From positions 9,285,420 through 9,349,419 of the forward strand of contig RSEF01000019.1 of assembly GCA_003993805.1 (NCBI GenBank): 64,000 nucleotides of DNA, read 5' to 3'. The DNA comes from Himantopus leucocephalus. Lineage: Eukaryota; Chordata; Aves; Charadriiformes; Recurvirostridae. Under the pieces are notes generated by a model that was not told the origin of the DNA, did no database searches, and saw only the letters and a program-made list of their open reading frames with translations. Shown piece by piece: positions 1 through 13,617 of the stretch (positions are counted from its first letter, which is position 1; each line of letters begins with the position of its first letter). The translations under genes and the position numbers were made by a program.

Positions 1-15
1 GGGGGGGGGGGGGGG
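1..15 (+). repeat. Poly-G run at window edge
   Basis: Fifteen G in a row at the very start of the window, then TGTGTCTAAC. It may be longer upstream; such runs are often unreliable in short-read assemblies. Confidence 0.9.
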
Positions 16-3000
16 TGTGTCTAACAGGCAGCACAGCTGGGGCTGTCTGAGGCAGTTGGGGCGCGCTCCCTCACAGGCAGCAGAGGCTGTGGAGCGGTGC
101 TGGAAAAACTCTCTTTTGGTTCTCTTTCCCTTTTATTTTACTGCCCTCAACTCTGCCCAGAAGCCCTCTGGAGGTCAGAGGAAGGGCCCCATGTAGTCCC
201 ATGTGCCCCCCGGGCCAGCAGCCGCTCACCCCCTCCTGTCGCTTGCCGAAGCACTCCTGGGACATTTTCAGGGGATTCACCCTCAAAAGATTTTACGACT
301 CTACAAAGCAGAGCTAATAAGGTCCAGGTGTGGGGCACAGTGGCAGCTCGGCACAGGTGAGCAGCAAGACAGGCAGCTCTTGTCAAGGCTGGTGGCAAAT
401 ACAGATCCAGGCTCCCATTCTGTTCTTCTGTAGAAGAACAGGCAGTTTTCCTAAAACAAAAACATAAGTTTTAGCAGGCGACTTCCTCCCTGTAGTACCT
501 GTTGTCTGCTTACTCTAGGCAAGATGATAATGAGTACTTTAAAGCTGTTTGGGTACCAAATAAATGGGCATCAGACAGCTGGAGAGAACCAAAATTATGC
601 TATTTCCCCTCCAAAACACTTATTCAAGTTTTTGAAGAGCCGTTTCCTCCTGGTTAACCGTTGGAAAGTCTGATGCATCGTGTTTGAGGATAGCTGTTTA
701 GCTTGCACTTACCTACTTCAGGGATGCTTGGAGTTTCAATTAATTAAAGTACATGAATCAGAAATCTTTCATTTAAACTTGTTGCAGAAACACAGAAAAT
801 TGCCCGATCAGTGTTTGGGTTGAAGTCGTGCTCACTGGTTCCCCGGCCAGGCCAGGCGCCCTCAAACCCTTGTAGTATTTGTTCCCTTCCCCTTGTCTCT
901 GAACTGTGCATCTTTCAGTTAAATTCACCTCAGTAATTGCTTTGCCTTGAGTCCTGAAGTTGAGCCCTTCAGCATCAGACCTCCTCCCAGCTCACAGCCA
1001 GGGCAGCACAAGCCAGTGCATCCTCACAAGTAGCTCCGTTGCAAGGACCCACCAGCCCCGTGCTTGGCCAGGCACTTGCATGGCCCACACTCGGCACTGC
1101 TACTCCAGATTACGCTTCTCGACTGCGTTATAGCCAACCTTTCCTGCCACTGCAGAAGTTATATCTTTTGGCTTTCCCTGGCCTGTGATTTACATTAATT
1201 CCTCAGAAAGCCGCTGTCAGTTTTCTTCTCCCTTTATTGGCACAGCTTCCAATTTTTTAATCCTTGATGGTTTTCCTTAATTAAACTCATAACTTCTCCT
1301 AACTATTTCTATAGTGCAACCCCAGATTAAATACACATTGGCCTCACAGCCATGCAAGGTACCTTCCTCTGTACCACCATTTCTGGAAAGCTTCCTCGGA
1401 CCTCCGGACTTGACACTTGCAGGAACCTCTCCATTACTGGTCTTCAAAGAGGTTCTCATTCCCCTCAACAGATTTTTCCTGCTTTTTGCTGACTCAGCTC
1501 AAAATCCTGAAAGGGGTTTGACATGGACCACATGCTATCAGGGTCTTTTAACACTCTTAATTTCTCCATCACCTCTGCTCGGTTTCCTTCCATATTTCTT
1601 CTTTATGCAAAAGGAAATTTATCTTTCATTCTGGCATCTGCCCTGCCACCCACCTTTGTGAACATGAAGGCAAAACTGTCAGAGATTTTTTTTTATTATT
1701 TTTTTCTTACACAATGCCTATCCATAACTGTCAGCAGCTTTTAGAGTCTTTCCATTGCTGATCTATTATTCCTTTGGCCCATGTAACATTTCTTATTATT
1801 TATTATAACCATTTTCACAGTCTTCCCTTCATTTCCCACAACGGCTCATCTTGTCACTTCTTTTGCTCCTTGCTTCATTCTGAATTTGCAGTTTCAGGAC
1901 CACGTGTTGGCACGTCCTTGTTCCTCCACATGGGCAGGGCTGCAGGAGCTCCCAGGTAGGCAACCAGCCACTTAAGGTGGGAGAATTCAAAGGGTGGCAA
2001 AACTCAGACAATTTTGATTCTACAGGTGTACGGCACACGAGAGGGAAGGCAGCAAAGCCCTCGTGCTGACTGTGAATGTCACCGGCCATTTTATACCAAC
2101 TATAATATCTTATAATGCCTTTTTGATACCTATGCTTGTATATTTTCCACTTCGTTCCATTTTATTCTGATTTTCTTCCAACTTTCTGCTTGTTTTTCCT
2201 GAGAAAAATGTCTCTGTTCTCTTTCCTGAAACTCACTTCATTTTTTGTGATAGCAGTGGTTGCTGCCTCTAGTCAGCATAAAGTACCAACCAGAATGAAA
2301 CCATAACCAGGAGTTTCAGTTTATATACGATGTACACCATGCGGGTTCTAAAAATCTGTGAACCTTCATAACTAATGTTCCCGTCCATCTCGGTAGAGCT
2401 ACATGAGGAAAAGGTTTGGCTCCGTGAATTTGCAACTAGATACCTAAGATAATAAATCACTCCTTTTACCAAGAAGCAAACTGCCCTCACCTATGTAAAT
2501 AAAATCCCTGACTCGGGGGCAATTTCAGATTTTCTTCTAGCTGAAACTTTCCATGAGCTCTTTGGAAACCCTCTGTTTTTCCTGTTATCCTTACCTGAAT
2601 TTCTTTGCAGCTTATCTCTAGTTTTTAATAGCTGTGACCACCTTAACTCCTACAAAAGTAAGCGCTAAAAAGCCACAGCCCTGAGGGTCAAAGTAGAAAT
2701 GCTCTTTATTTATAGGGAGCACATTTAACTGTCATGCAGTTCCTGCCCGTTTTTTGTGTCACCATTATTAATAGGTTTCTCCAGTCATTCCTGCCTCTGT
2801 ATGTGCTCAGCTTTTGAGGGTGAGCAGCACCACCTTGGACACTTTGTGGGACAAGGGAACCAATAAAAAGACATTCATGAAAATGACCATTTCAAGGGAG
2901 ATAAAATATCATTATGTGAAATGGATTTGCTGGCACTCCTCACCAAATTTAGCACCTATTAAATTATAGAAACCATTATTCCTCTTATACAGAAAAGTCT

Positions 3001-3060
3001 GAAACTTTCCTTCAAAGATATATTTTATTGTTTTAAGTGGGGCCTAAATGTATTTTTTTC
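16..3060. other. Gene desert, first part
   Basis: No coding or RNA gene seen. About 1200-2650 is pyrimidine-rich on the plus strand. AT-rich patches with TTAATTAA-type sites occur near 738-748 and 1274-1285. Short frames lack any family signature. Confidence 0.6.
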
Positions 3061-6000
3061 CTTGTGATAAATTTCCACATATGAATTTTCTTCTAGAGGC
3101 AACAGGTTCTTCTTCTACTAATAATTTCATTGATCAAACAGGACAATACTTCCCTTTTCCTACAGGGCAGGAATATTTCCCTCCCAACGTGATACAGCTG
3201 TATTTTATTAACAGGACAGCCTACCTGAAGCAAACCAAGTGCCTTTACGTACAAAAACACTGCGACACCTCCCGAGCGCGCTCCATCTAAGTCCTCTCCC
3301 TGTGCTTTCCGACTACATTTTCTAAACTCTGTCTCCCCACTGGCCTTGTCCAGCATAACGTTAAAGACGGTGAACACAGGTCGGCCTGTCTGGCGTTGTA
3401 GAGAAAAGTTGTTTTTTTTCCTTTCACTGAGCGAGCACTCAGGGAAGATCTGAGGCTGCAGAAGCGTTCGGTGAGTCTGTAATCAAACTTCTCCTGTCTG
3501 GGCGGGCTGGGTGCGAGAGGCCAAACTAATTAAACAGAACATCAACCCATCCCCACTTCCCATCAACTGTCTGAAGGAAGTTGCCTGGAGAAAGAGGAGT
3601 GGGTTGGAATAGCGGGTGCCTCGTGAAGGAAGGAAACGTGACCTTGCGGGATGAAACTAAAGTGCCCTGGTAGGAATACTTTCTGCGGATGCCTAAAGGG
3701 AACCCGCGCTGCAGATTCCCGGCAGGTGCTGTTACAGACAGACATCCAAGAGGCAAATTGGAGGGGAAATTCGAGAAAGGCTGATCCCGTTTGATCACCA
3801 AGCATAGAAAAAGTGGAAGAGAGTGGATGCACCTCTGTAAACATTTTTTTCTTCCTCTGCCTTTTTAACATTAAGAAACTTCGAAACACCTGCGGTGGGA
3901 AACAAAAGGTTAATTAAAAAGAACCCCAGTCTTTGCACTAAACTGATTGCTGGGACTCCTGCCAGCCTGGGAAGGTTAAAGAGCTCAAGCATGCGTGGGC
4001 TGCGGGGGGAATGGCTAAAATTTACAGCTAGCTCCCTGGAAAGTCACAGTTCAGCTGTTCTCCCGGAGCAGGTGCTCATGGGAGCGGGCCTGTCCCTTTC
4101 AAAGCGTGAAGATTGATGAAGCCTTCGCTCTCACCAACTGTAAATATACAACCAGCCTTGTCAGAGCAGGTTTGTAACATCACTTGCTGACAGCAAGAAA
4201 TTTTTTTAACCTCCTAAACACACACACACACGCCTACCCCACGCAGACTCACACACACACACAAAAGTAGTAAAAAAAAACCAAAACAAAACAAAGGCTT
4301 TTCCCAGGAAACAGAGAAAAGCCAATAAATAAAATGGTGGGAAAGGCATTTATGTTTTCCCGGCCCAGAGAGGCAATAGATAGAGGACATACACGGGGTG
4401 ATTTCATCCTTTCCTTCAGAAAACAAGCAACGTCTTCCTTGGGCTGCGCAGTTTATGGCCAAGTCTTGTAAGGCAGCTCAGGCGCTTCAGCAAGAGAGCC
4501 AACACGGGAGCCTGGCGAGCTTAAATCAGCGGAGCTGTTTGCTGCCAGCCACCCCTCCACGGAGACAGAGAACAAGCAGTCGTAAGAGATGATACGGCTA
4601 AAATAACCATTTCACTCTGCCCTCGTGCCTGCCACCTGAGGACTTTATAATATGTTACAGGTAGGAATGAATTACTCTTCGCAGCCACACTTCATAAAGT
4701 TGGACACACTTGTGTTTAGATTTGGGTTTTCAAAGAGGCCTTGGAGAGTCCCTCACCGAGGGAATGCAGGCTGGGGGTGAGCGGGTCTCCCCGGGGAACC
4801 AGCGAGACAGGGAAAGAGTCAAGCGGCGCAGCAGAGCGATGGGACGAGCACCCGGGGGCTCAGCCTTGGGATCTCCCTCCCTGATTTTAACGTCATGCAT
4901 GACATAAATCCAAGCACTCCTCTCCCGTTGTTAGCGGGTTAGTTCCTTGAAGGCACCATGGCGGAGGTGAGTCCTCAGAGTGTTTTCACCAGGAGAAGGC
5001 TATCTTTCACGACTAGCTTAGGATGGGTGTTTTGTGCCTGGATAACTGGGCAAAAGACCGAGCAGCACCCTGCAGGCACAGCCCTTGGTGCCGCCTGCGA
5101 GGGTCGAGGGAAGGTACGATGCACGATGGAGCAATCCACAGCAGAGACAGAGCAGCAGGGGAGAGGCGGCTCCTTCTCCAGAGAGGAAATTATTCCCACT
5201 AATAGCATTGAAGAGTCACAGGCAAATCTAGCAGGAAAGAATAGCATTGGCAAGGGCTCCCCAAAGCCCGTGGAAACCAGACAGACTATGAATGACTGCT
5301 TATTATTAATAGATTAGGACAAGGCTGCCCTTCCCTTGGGCTCAATGATATATCCCCTGTGCTCTTAGGCAAAAACGGGCCTTGGATAATTTCCTGAAAT
5401 TTTCAAAAAGCCCTTAGGTTATCTCTTTCTACAAGAGAAGGAGATTTCTGCATGTCTGACATAAAGCTCCAACAGACCCAGCTTGCCCATAGACTTGCCC
5501 AGGATAAGATTCATTTGCATTTCCTTCAAGATACCTAAAGAACGCGCACACCTATGAAAAATCATGCAACTCACTCAGTGTTTGCAAACTGTCACATTCT
5601 TCCTTTTGCTTGTGTTACATCCCTTCTCTCAAATTCTTTGACTGACGTGGCTGTTTGAATTGCTAACGCTCTGTGATGAGGACTGTCACTGTCACTTCTG
5701 CTGTGTTTACCCAGTGCTGCTCACAACGGGGTTCCCCGCCCCGGCGCAGTCCCTCACGCTGTGCTACGTGCTAATAAATAGTAAGAGAAAAAGGTACTTC
5801 CCTCTTTTCAGCAGCAGAAATATAACAATCCTGATGAATAGGCCAGGGACTGGGAGTGTTTCCAGAAGCTGTAAGGAAAAAAGAAGTAATTTATTGCAGG
5901 TGCTGAAAATACATCATATACCTGTGAATACAGGTGACCATCACTTGCTCAAACAACTGTTGTTGTCCTTGGAGGGAAAAGACCACGAAGGTCTCTTTCT

Positions 6001-8099
6001 ACCGTAGTGCACAGTAAACAGCAAAGCCCTCCCTGAGTTTTGGGAGGCGCAGGTGTTGACGCGTGCTTGCATTATACTTCGCAGCAGCGCTGAAGAGCAG
6101 AGCTGTCCTGAAACACAAATTTTCTCCATAAGAGATCCAAAATGGTTAAAGCAATTTTTCTATCAGGTTCATTATCACCCTTCAAACAGCATTGCCATTC
6201 TCCTCTAGTTTTGTTTTGCTTTTCCCTTCACTCCCTATTCAGAATTGGTACGGTGAAGAGGAAGAACCTGAAACCGAAGCGCTGCTCAGCCCCTGTTCTC
6301 CCAGCCCGCCCGTCCCACCCGGTGAAACACGTGGTGTTACAAACTTCGGCAGCTGAGAGGATCTGATTATTTTTATGGAAATTTTCTCCAAGTTCAGAAG
6401 TGGATCAATGACAATTTCTCAAGCTGGCTCCATTTGGAGAACCAAAATTGACTTCTGGAGAAGCTGCTTGATTTCCCAGGTTTCCTCCACCAGAAAACAG
6501 ATTATTGCGTAGGGCGGGGGCGATATAATTCAGCTCCGAAGAGGTTCTGGGCCTATTAGACCCCAATATAAAACTCACCTGGGCTTCAAGGAAAACAGAA
6601 TAGCTCCCTGTGATACTCTTCCTCATCACCCCTTTACACCAGAGAGAGGTGGGAGTAAATCCATTTGCTAATATTCAATACGCCACACAGATATAAATGG
6701 CAGCTCAGGACATAACACAGGAGAGACTCATTTTGAGCAATTTTAGTTCAGCTATTCCTTTTCTGAGCTCCCCAGTTTGCCCTATTTCCATTACCCAACC
6801 GCGCCACTTCTTTGCTTTCTGTATTATCTTGCTGTCTGCCCATCTCTATCCTCGTTCTCCTTCCTTTTTACATTTGAAAATGCTTTTCTTCCACCTCAAA
6901 GATCTTTCACTCTGTGTGTCAGTCCCTCTCACCTGCCGGGTCTCTGCATCTCACCGGGACCACATTAGCAGCAACTCCCCAATTTCACCGCAGGGAGCAC
7001 CCTCCCGGCGCTCCCTCCTCCGCCGAGGAGCTCCCAGGGCCTTTCTCCCTGCACAGAGGGACTGTGCGCTGAATCCAGCCCACGCGAGAGCCGCACAGCC
7101 CGCAAGACACGCTACCAAAGCTTTTCTCATTTCTTTTCCCCCACACAGCCCTACAGCATTCGGTTCACACCCGCGTGCTCTGTTGGCACCGTGTTTATCC
7201 TGGAGAAACCTAACTTGCCTTTCATTTAGTGCCACGATTCTTATCATTTAGGAAGAGTTTTAATTGAAGATTCTGCTCATAAAAGGTAGCACAGTGTTAA
7301 AACCGCATTTTTACAGGCTGCAATCGCATCAGTGGACTGCATTCCGTGCGGGACAGGCGCAGGAGGATAAATGAGGCTTATCTTTGGTTCAGCTTTAATC
7401 CAGCATCTCCCCAGGCTTTGCTCACGCCGGGCAGTCACCGCAGCGCACAGCCTACACCCCAGCCGGGTTTGGTGTCAGCGCGGTCTTACCAGGCTGAAGG
7501 GTTGGGGATGAGAGAAAGAACAAGCCCGGTGGCCAGAACGGTCCGATGTGGCAAACTTAACATTTCATGGTCTGTCTGCGATGGAGCGAGTGACCCCGGA
7601 CGTGTTCTTGGCCTCCGGGTGTCCCTGATGGCATAGCATGGTGGCACGTGCACGCGCTGAAAGGTTATCCTGCCCCATGGCAAAGGTCCCCGTGCCCGCT
7701 CTGCGGGCTGCGAAAAGCAGCGCAACCTTTTCCATCTGTCTTCTAAGAGAAATTCAGACTTTCTCTTCTTCCCGTCTTTCCTCCCAGCTTGGCCTTTCTC
7801 GGGAGCGGGATCTGCCCACAGAACACGCTGTGCTGCAGGAGAACGGGGAGAACTTTGTTTATTTTGGCTACAGCTCTGTTTAAGAAATACCTACCCACAC
7901 TACACTTTTTTCTTACCCCATCGTTAACTCGGGGGCTGAGTCCCTCTTAGTGGGGCGGAGTGACTGTAACAAACACAACCCCTCTGGTCTTTCACTTAAT
8001 GTGTTCAAATCATCTTGGGGGCACCAGAGGTAACAAAGATTCAGGCGATTAATGCAAATTCCGGGCTTCAGGTTAGCACAGTGCAGTGCTTTCTGCAAG
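3061..8099. other. Gene desert, 3.1-8.1 kb
   Basis: No gene seen. It includes an interrupted CA microsatellite (4218-4263), a short inverted element CTTGCTGACAGCAAG (4183-4197, arms of 6 around GAC) and an AT-richer stretch at about 6380-6700. The 184-codon plus frame at 6697-7251 is Ser/Pro-rich without a domain and is rejected as coding. Confidence 0.6.
4218..4263 (+). repeat. Interrupted (CA)n microsatellite
   Basis: (CA) run at 4218-4231, a 17-base interruption, then a second run at 4249-4263. Confidence 0.9.
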
Positions 8100-8400
8100 G
8101 CCTCCGTAAAGAGGCTTTTAATTTAGCTCTAATAGGGAGGTTATTGTATGTTAAATAAATACTAATTGATTATTTAATATATATGCGTTGAGGGTTAACT
8201 GCTATGTAATGAGCTCCTCTCCATTAGTGGAGCTGCTAAACGTCAATTAATATGGGTTTTATAATCAATTGATATTTAACATGCCCTAACTTCCCTGTTT
8301 AGACTTAATGGGTCAGCATTTCTGAAGGGGCCAATGCCAATAGTTTCTTTCAAAAATTAAAAAATATTTGTTGGAAGATTTACAACAGGATGGAAAGTCA
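8100..8400. promoter_or_regulatory. Candidate enhancer: AT-rich homeodomain cluster
   Basis: Dense TAAT cores, including CTAATTGATTATTTAAT (8162-8178), GGTTAAC (8193-8199, HNF1-like half site), the palindrome TCAATTGA (8265-8272) and a hairpin with AGCTCC/GGAGCT arms (8212-8217, 8229-8234) around CCATTAGT. It stands out from the GC-rich flanks. Function inferred from composition and position only. Confidence 0.4.
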
Positions 8401-9689
8401 AGAATCTATTAAAAGCTCAACAAATCAACTCCACAGAACTGGACGCAGCAGGGTTAGTCTGTCTGATACCAAGAGCTGCACATACCAGAAGCCTCTGGAG
8501 ATGGGAGAGAGGAGCCACGTTCCCTCAACTTCTGTGGGACTTGGACTTTTTTCTATAGAGAATTTCCCAGAAAATGCTCCGTACCATTTCAAAGCTTTGT
8601 ACCATTACGTTCTCTCCTTACTCAGAACATTAAGCAGTATATGGCATGGAGCCGGGCTTGGCCCCTGTGTGATCCTGGTTGCACTGTCCAGTTGCACTTA
8701 GATACACACAAGAAATGGGATATGCAGTGCCCCGTTTGGAAATGACTGCAAGATAAATATTAGGGACAATATTTTCAAGGATGACCAGGGGATTTAGACA
8801 CACAGCTTCCATTTATTTTAATAAGCATCATGTCTCTAAATCTCCCAAGTGTCATTTTAAATGTCTAATGGCTAAGACTTTATTCCCTTTGCCTCTCCTC
8901 CCCAAACACACACAAATAAATCATGTGCAAGCTGTTTGTGGTGTACACCAGGGAGAAAACAAGGAAGTTTCTAATGAAAGGAGTGATCATAATGCATTTG
9001 CGACCATTATCTAACACTATTTCTTCTCTAATTTCCTTACTGGCAGCTTTCAAACAGTTTTCATGATGTGGCAGTGTTCAGCTTTGCTTGCCAAAAATTC
9101 AGGCTGGAAGAGAACATACATGGAAGTACGGGATCTTTTGCCATCTGAGAACGTCTTTTTCAGGTTTGCCCCCTCTTGTCCCCAGCTAGACCCCTGCACC
9201 CTGGCAGGCCACTCCAGAAGCTAAATGCTCCCTTTAAGTATTACTGTATTTCTAACCAGCAGGGCTGGGTGCAGGGTGATGGATTCCCGTTTCAGTGTTC
9301 TCACTCTGGTATGCAACAGCACTCATTAAAGGCAACTTGATCACTTTGCCATTGTGGAGAGCCGCTCATCTTACCCACACTGAAAACAGGTCAGTCCGTA
9401 CAGATTGTCTAACCGATACTAACATCGCAGCCTAAATCCTAGTCTAGACAAGGTCCCCGTCTCCCACATTGCTGAGTAGGTTTTATAAAACGTGTGGCTC
9501 TTTTAAGCAATGAAAGACTCTGTGCAGAGCAGATGAAAGCATGGAAATACCTTCTCTCGCCGCATTTGTACAGCACTAAGACAATGGAGCTTAAAGCTTC
9601 ATTGCAGCTTTCAGGCAGTGTTATGATGCAGATAATAAAGATGAAGAAAGAACAAAGAGGAGTACATGGCCGGATCATGGTTTGAAGTC
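8401..9689. other. Spacer, nothing recognised
   Basis: Mixed composition, no repeat family, RNA or gene identified. A frame at 8390-8701 has no domain. Confidence 0.55.
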
Positions 9690-10900
9690 TACAGGCTGAT
9701 TTATGTCATCTGAGGATCTGGCCCAGTTAGATCTAATTTTAACATCCTTGACAAATTCCCTTTAACGGCAAACTGTCAAAAGGGAATCTTTTCTCCGCCC
9801 CTCATCCTTCCATCTCCATGAGCTGTTCCCTGTGACAACACTGTTCTCCAGCAGTAATTGCCAGTATCATTCTATTATCACTTATTCTTAAGGCCTGAGG
9901 ATTTCATTCCTTGCAATTTTCCTGTTGTACAAATTCATGTCTATTAGTTTAACACGTGTGCATGTGCACGCATTTATTCCCTGTGAGTGTGCGCGTGTGC
10001 GTGTGTGTCTGGGGAGGAAAACAGTACTTAAACCTGAAAGGGCCATTGTCTTACAAAAAATCTTAAGGAAGCAAAAGAGCTAATTACTGATGACACGTAG
10101 TTGTGACTTGCGGTAGGAGGTGCCTCCGGCGTCTCCAGCAAACAGTCTCAATTCTCCTTATAAGCATTTTAAATGGATGATGATCCTAATGAACTTAATA
10201 GCATCACTATCCAAGGACAGCATCAACTCATTGCCATCCTGTATTTTGCAGAAATAGCTTCTCTTTAAAGAGTGTGCCCCTGCTTTGAACAGTAATGGTT
10301 TTTAAAAGTGTCTTAGCACACAAAGGCAAAATCTTTTTTGAAACAGGGTGGAATTGGTTGGTGATTATCACTGAAAAGCTGGCAGCCACCAGCTAACCTT
10401 CTAACAATGAAATATGGGAATTTACCTTCATGCTTCAATGCTTGCTATTCAGCTGTCTACCAGGGTCTAAATCAATGATTCTACACCCTCCACTCAAGGT
10501 TTCTCTTTCAAATGCTGCAGATATGACCTTAAGTTCATCATCTAAACAATGCAGTTCACGTTTAATTTCATTAATCTAAGATCTTCCATAAAATTGCAAT
10601 ATGGCACCATACCTTTCAAGTACCTTCATTAAAATCCATGTTATTTCTAAATCCTATGCATATCTATGAGGTCATACGATGTTTTATTAAAATGGATTTT
10701 TGAAAGGCTCAGCTCTTTTATCACCAATTGTCATAAGGTAGTTTACAATAAAAAATTTTAAAAAGAAATCCTGTCCTATCGCTTAGGTGATGAACAGATC
10801 GCCCATTTCTGCAAATTACCCCCTTTCCTAATTTTTAGCCTTTTTCCAAGGATTTTATATTTGGAGAGGAAAGAAAGAAATTATTAAACCCTGCTCGTTT
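9690..10900. promoter_or_regulatory. Candidate noncoding regulatory block with hairpin
   Basis: AT-rich 1.2 kb. It includes an inverted repeat ATTCCCTTT (9755-9763) / AAAGGGAAT (9779-9787) with a 15-nt loop, an alternating purine-pyrimidine stretch at 9982-10008 (GTGTGCGCGTGTGCGTGTGT), and many TAAT and TTTAAA cores from 10140 to 10770. No coding potential seen. Confidence 0.3.
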
Positions 10901-12319
10901 GTGTATTTTCTGCTGTTTACTCTGCCTAGTGCAGTTACCCTTTGGAAATGTCTCACGCCGTTCAGATCCAGTGGACGTCATTTCCCCAGATGTCTGTATG
11001 GCACCATGTTCTCAAACTGGGTCCTGGATTTTTTTTTTGCTATTCTTGGAAAAACACATTGGCACAAGTTTATTCTTCTACTGCATCCCTTTCCCTATCT
11101 CTTGTCTATATTACATATTCCTTGGTATTGCGATAACACTTTGGAGGGCCAGTTAGGAGCAGGGACCTCATGACAGTAGACGCCAAGAGCACAAAAGACA
11201 GATGTTGACCCCCAGAGCCCCCTCTCGCAGCACTTCCCACCCATTTAGATCAGAAGATATTCAAAGGAAAGAATTTTCCTCTTCATTTTGTGCTCGCAGC
11301 AAGCAAACGCAATGTGTGCAGTAAAGCTCTTACATAATTCAGGCTTATGCGCATAATAATAATAGCAGTAATGCAAAATAAATAGATTAATCATCTTCCT
11401 AATAAGTGTGCACTGAGATCGTCCCCTAGTGCCCTGATCCTGCGATGGCCCCCGTGCACGGCTGCCTTCCCGCACCCCAGACTCCGGCAGACTCCGGACC
11501 CTTCTCCAGGCCGCTGCCTCTTGACAGGATTATTTCCAGGATCAGGGAACAAATTCATCCTGCCGATACCTGAGCTTACCTGAGCCGTGCTTGACTCTGG
11601 GCGTTCGCAGACACACACACACCCCCCCCGCTGCTTTAATAAGCCACATCACGGCGGGGAAGGAGGGAGGGAGGGCTGAGCTCCGTCGGGAAGTAGCTCA
11701 GAGGTGGGGCACGTTCCCCCAGCCTTGCACGGGAGTTGCCGATTCTGCCTCTTTATTAGCGCTTGCTTTACTCCCTTCCTGTAATGAAAAGCAAAATAAA
11801 GTGCTACGCTCCACCATTTATTGCAAAGCCACCAAAATCCACTTCCACAAGAAATCAAAGCAACACCAAGTTCCTTAAAACAAGGATGTTTTATGTGTCT
11901 CCCTGTGAACTGGGGAGCAAAAATACCAGAAAAGCCTGGGAGTAAAAATTTTCTGGAACATCATCGAGGCTCAGGAACACCTGCCTCGCTTCAGAGTGAC
12001 ACGAGCCTGCCGGGAGGCAGCCTGTGTGGGTGCACAGGTACCCAAGATGCTGCTCTGAAACACTCACTAACTCAAACTTTAAATTCAGTCCCTACCTACG
12101 CTTTGAGGCAAACCAGCAGAGTGGCACTGGGTTCCCATGCTGAGCACTGGGGGCATCCCAGCCTGCGCCGGGCTCGGTGGGACAGCTCGGGGATACAGGC
12201 GACAATCCCAACCTCCCGCATTTTCCCCAGGCTTCGCTGCACTTCTGCTGGTTTCCATCAGTAAAGTCTGCAAGTCTGGAGCCTGCTGAAGCCACCGGAA
12301 GACTTCTCTGTGCACGTGG
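10901..12319. other. Spacer, nothing recognised
   Basis: Several overlapping plus-strand frames of 60-147 codons have no recognisable domains. A short CA run with a C run occurs near 11610-11630. Confidence 0.55.
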
Positions 12320-12620
12320 ACTCGGTTTAGACCTCGTACTTTAATTAATTGCAAGGGAGGCTGCATTGGAGCAACCATTGCTCCCTCCTTAATTAAACTT
12401 GCCACTTAAACATAAGTTCAGCACCCGCTCTATCGATCTCTTCTGGAAAAAATCCACCCCTTACGTTAGTGCTAAACAAAAATAGATCCCTGGCAAAATC
12501 TAATGCAAATATTCCAGTATTTAGATTTTTCACAAAGGTAAAGAGGACACAAATGACAATATCTGTGCCCAAAGAAAAATAATGTTCCACAGTGTTTCCA
12601 TCTCTTAGGCAAAATATTAA
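12320..12620. promoter_or_regulatory. Candidate regulatory element with nested inverted repeats
   Basis: Outer arms TTTAATTAA (12340-12348) and TTAATTAAA (12389-12397) enclose a perfect hairpin GGAGCAA-CCA-TTGCTCC (12368-12384). The TTAATTAA cores are strong homeodomain sites. Downstream to 12620 stays AT-rich. Confidence 0.4.
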
Positions 12621-13342
12621 GCAGCCTGAAGAGACAAAGCTGTCCCGTGGTCCTGCCTCATCCTCTGCACTATTTTACTGAGGCTCCAGCAGGAGAGACT
12701 GAGACACTGCTATTGAGATGTCATTTGTGACAAACCTTCCACAGTTAATATTGGTTGATGACTTCAACCTCGCCTTCCTTCATCCTTCCATAAAAACATA
12801 CCCCGGCTGCAGTACCGCGCTTACGGTGTAACATTACTCTGAAGAAGCAATTACAGCGAGTAGAGCAAGGAACTAAAGACAGGTCACCTAAATGAACTGA
12901 GGGAAAAGTACATGAGAAAACAAGAAAATGTCTTCATCACTTTTCAGGCTTCAAATTGGAAAAACAGGGATCAATACAGCAGAACTTCATTTAATGGTGT
13001 GAAAAACAATCCACCCCAAGACAGGCAGGAATCACTTATTGCAAAACAAACAGGCCAATTAGGGCCGGGCAGGGCGCAGCGGGACGCGGGCGCCAGAGCC
13101 ATTCCTCCAGCCTCGGCCGCCTGAGACACAGGCACAAGGGACGAAGCCCCCAGTGGAGGATGCTCCAAGGCCGTACAGCAAAATATCCCCCCAAAAAAGA
13201 CCACGTGGCAGCAGTTTGCCGCTTTTTCTCCCCTAATTTTTCATCCATGGTACTTCCGATTCATTTTAATGATCGCAGAAACGGCATGCAGCACTGGCTC
13301 ATGCAAACGCCGAGAGACGTGGGCTGGGAGATGGGGACACAA

Positions 13343-13470
13343 CATAGAATCATAGAATCGTTTAGGTTGGAAAAGGCCTTTAAGATCATCGAGTCCAACT
13401 GTTAACCTAGCACTGGCAAGTCCACCGCTAAACCATGTCCCTCAGCACCACATCTACACGGCTTTTAAAT
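13343..13470 (-). mobile_element. CR1 LINE 3' end
   Basis: In the plus strand it reads CATAGAATCATAGAATCGTT, TAGGTTGGAAAAGGCC, TTTAAGATCATCGAGTCCAA and on to ACCATGTCCCTCAGCACCAC. This is the reverse complement of a bird CR1 3' tail with its terminal ATTCTATG repeats. It is truncated at the 5' side, as is usual for CR1. Confidence 0.9.
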
Positions 13471-13617
13471 TACATGTTCTCATACGTGCTGAGGTTCGGC
13501 CAACACCTCTTGGTCTGGCCCCCAGCAGAGCGAGAAGAAGGAGGATGTTTTTGAGCCATGGCTTTATGTTGTCCACGATGCTGGGGACGCGCAGGAGAAC
13601 CCCCTTGCCGTGGCTGT

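Noticed and set aside
6697..7251. 184-codon plus-strand frame
   Set aside because: Ser/Pro/Leu composition, no domain, overlaps a frame on the other strand; chance in pyrimidine-rich DNA.
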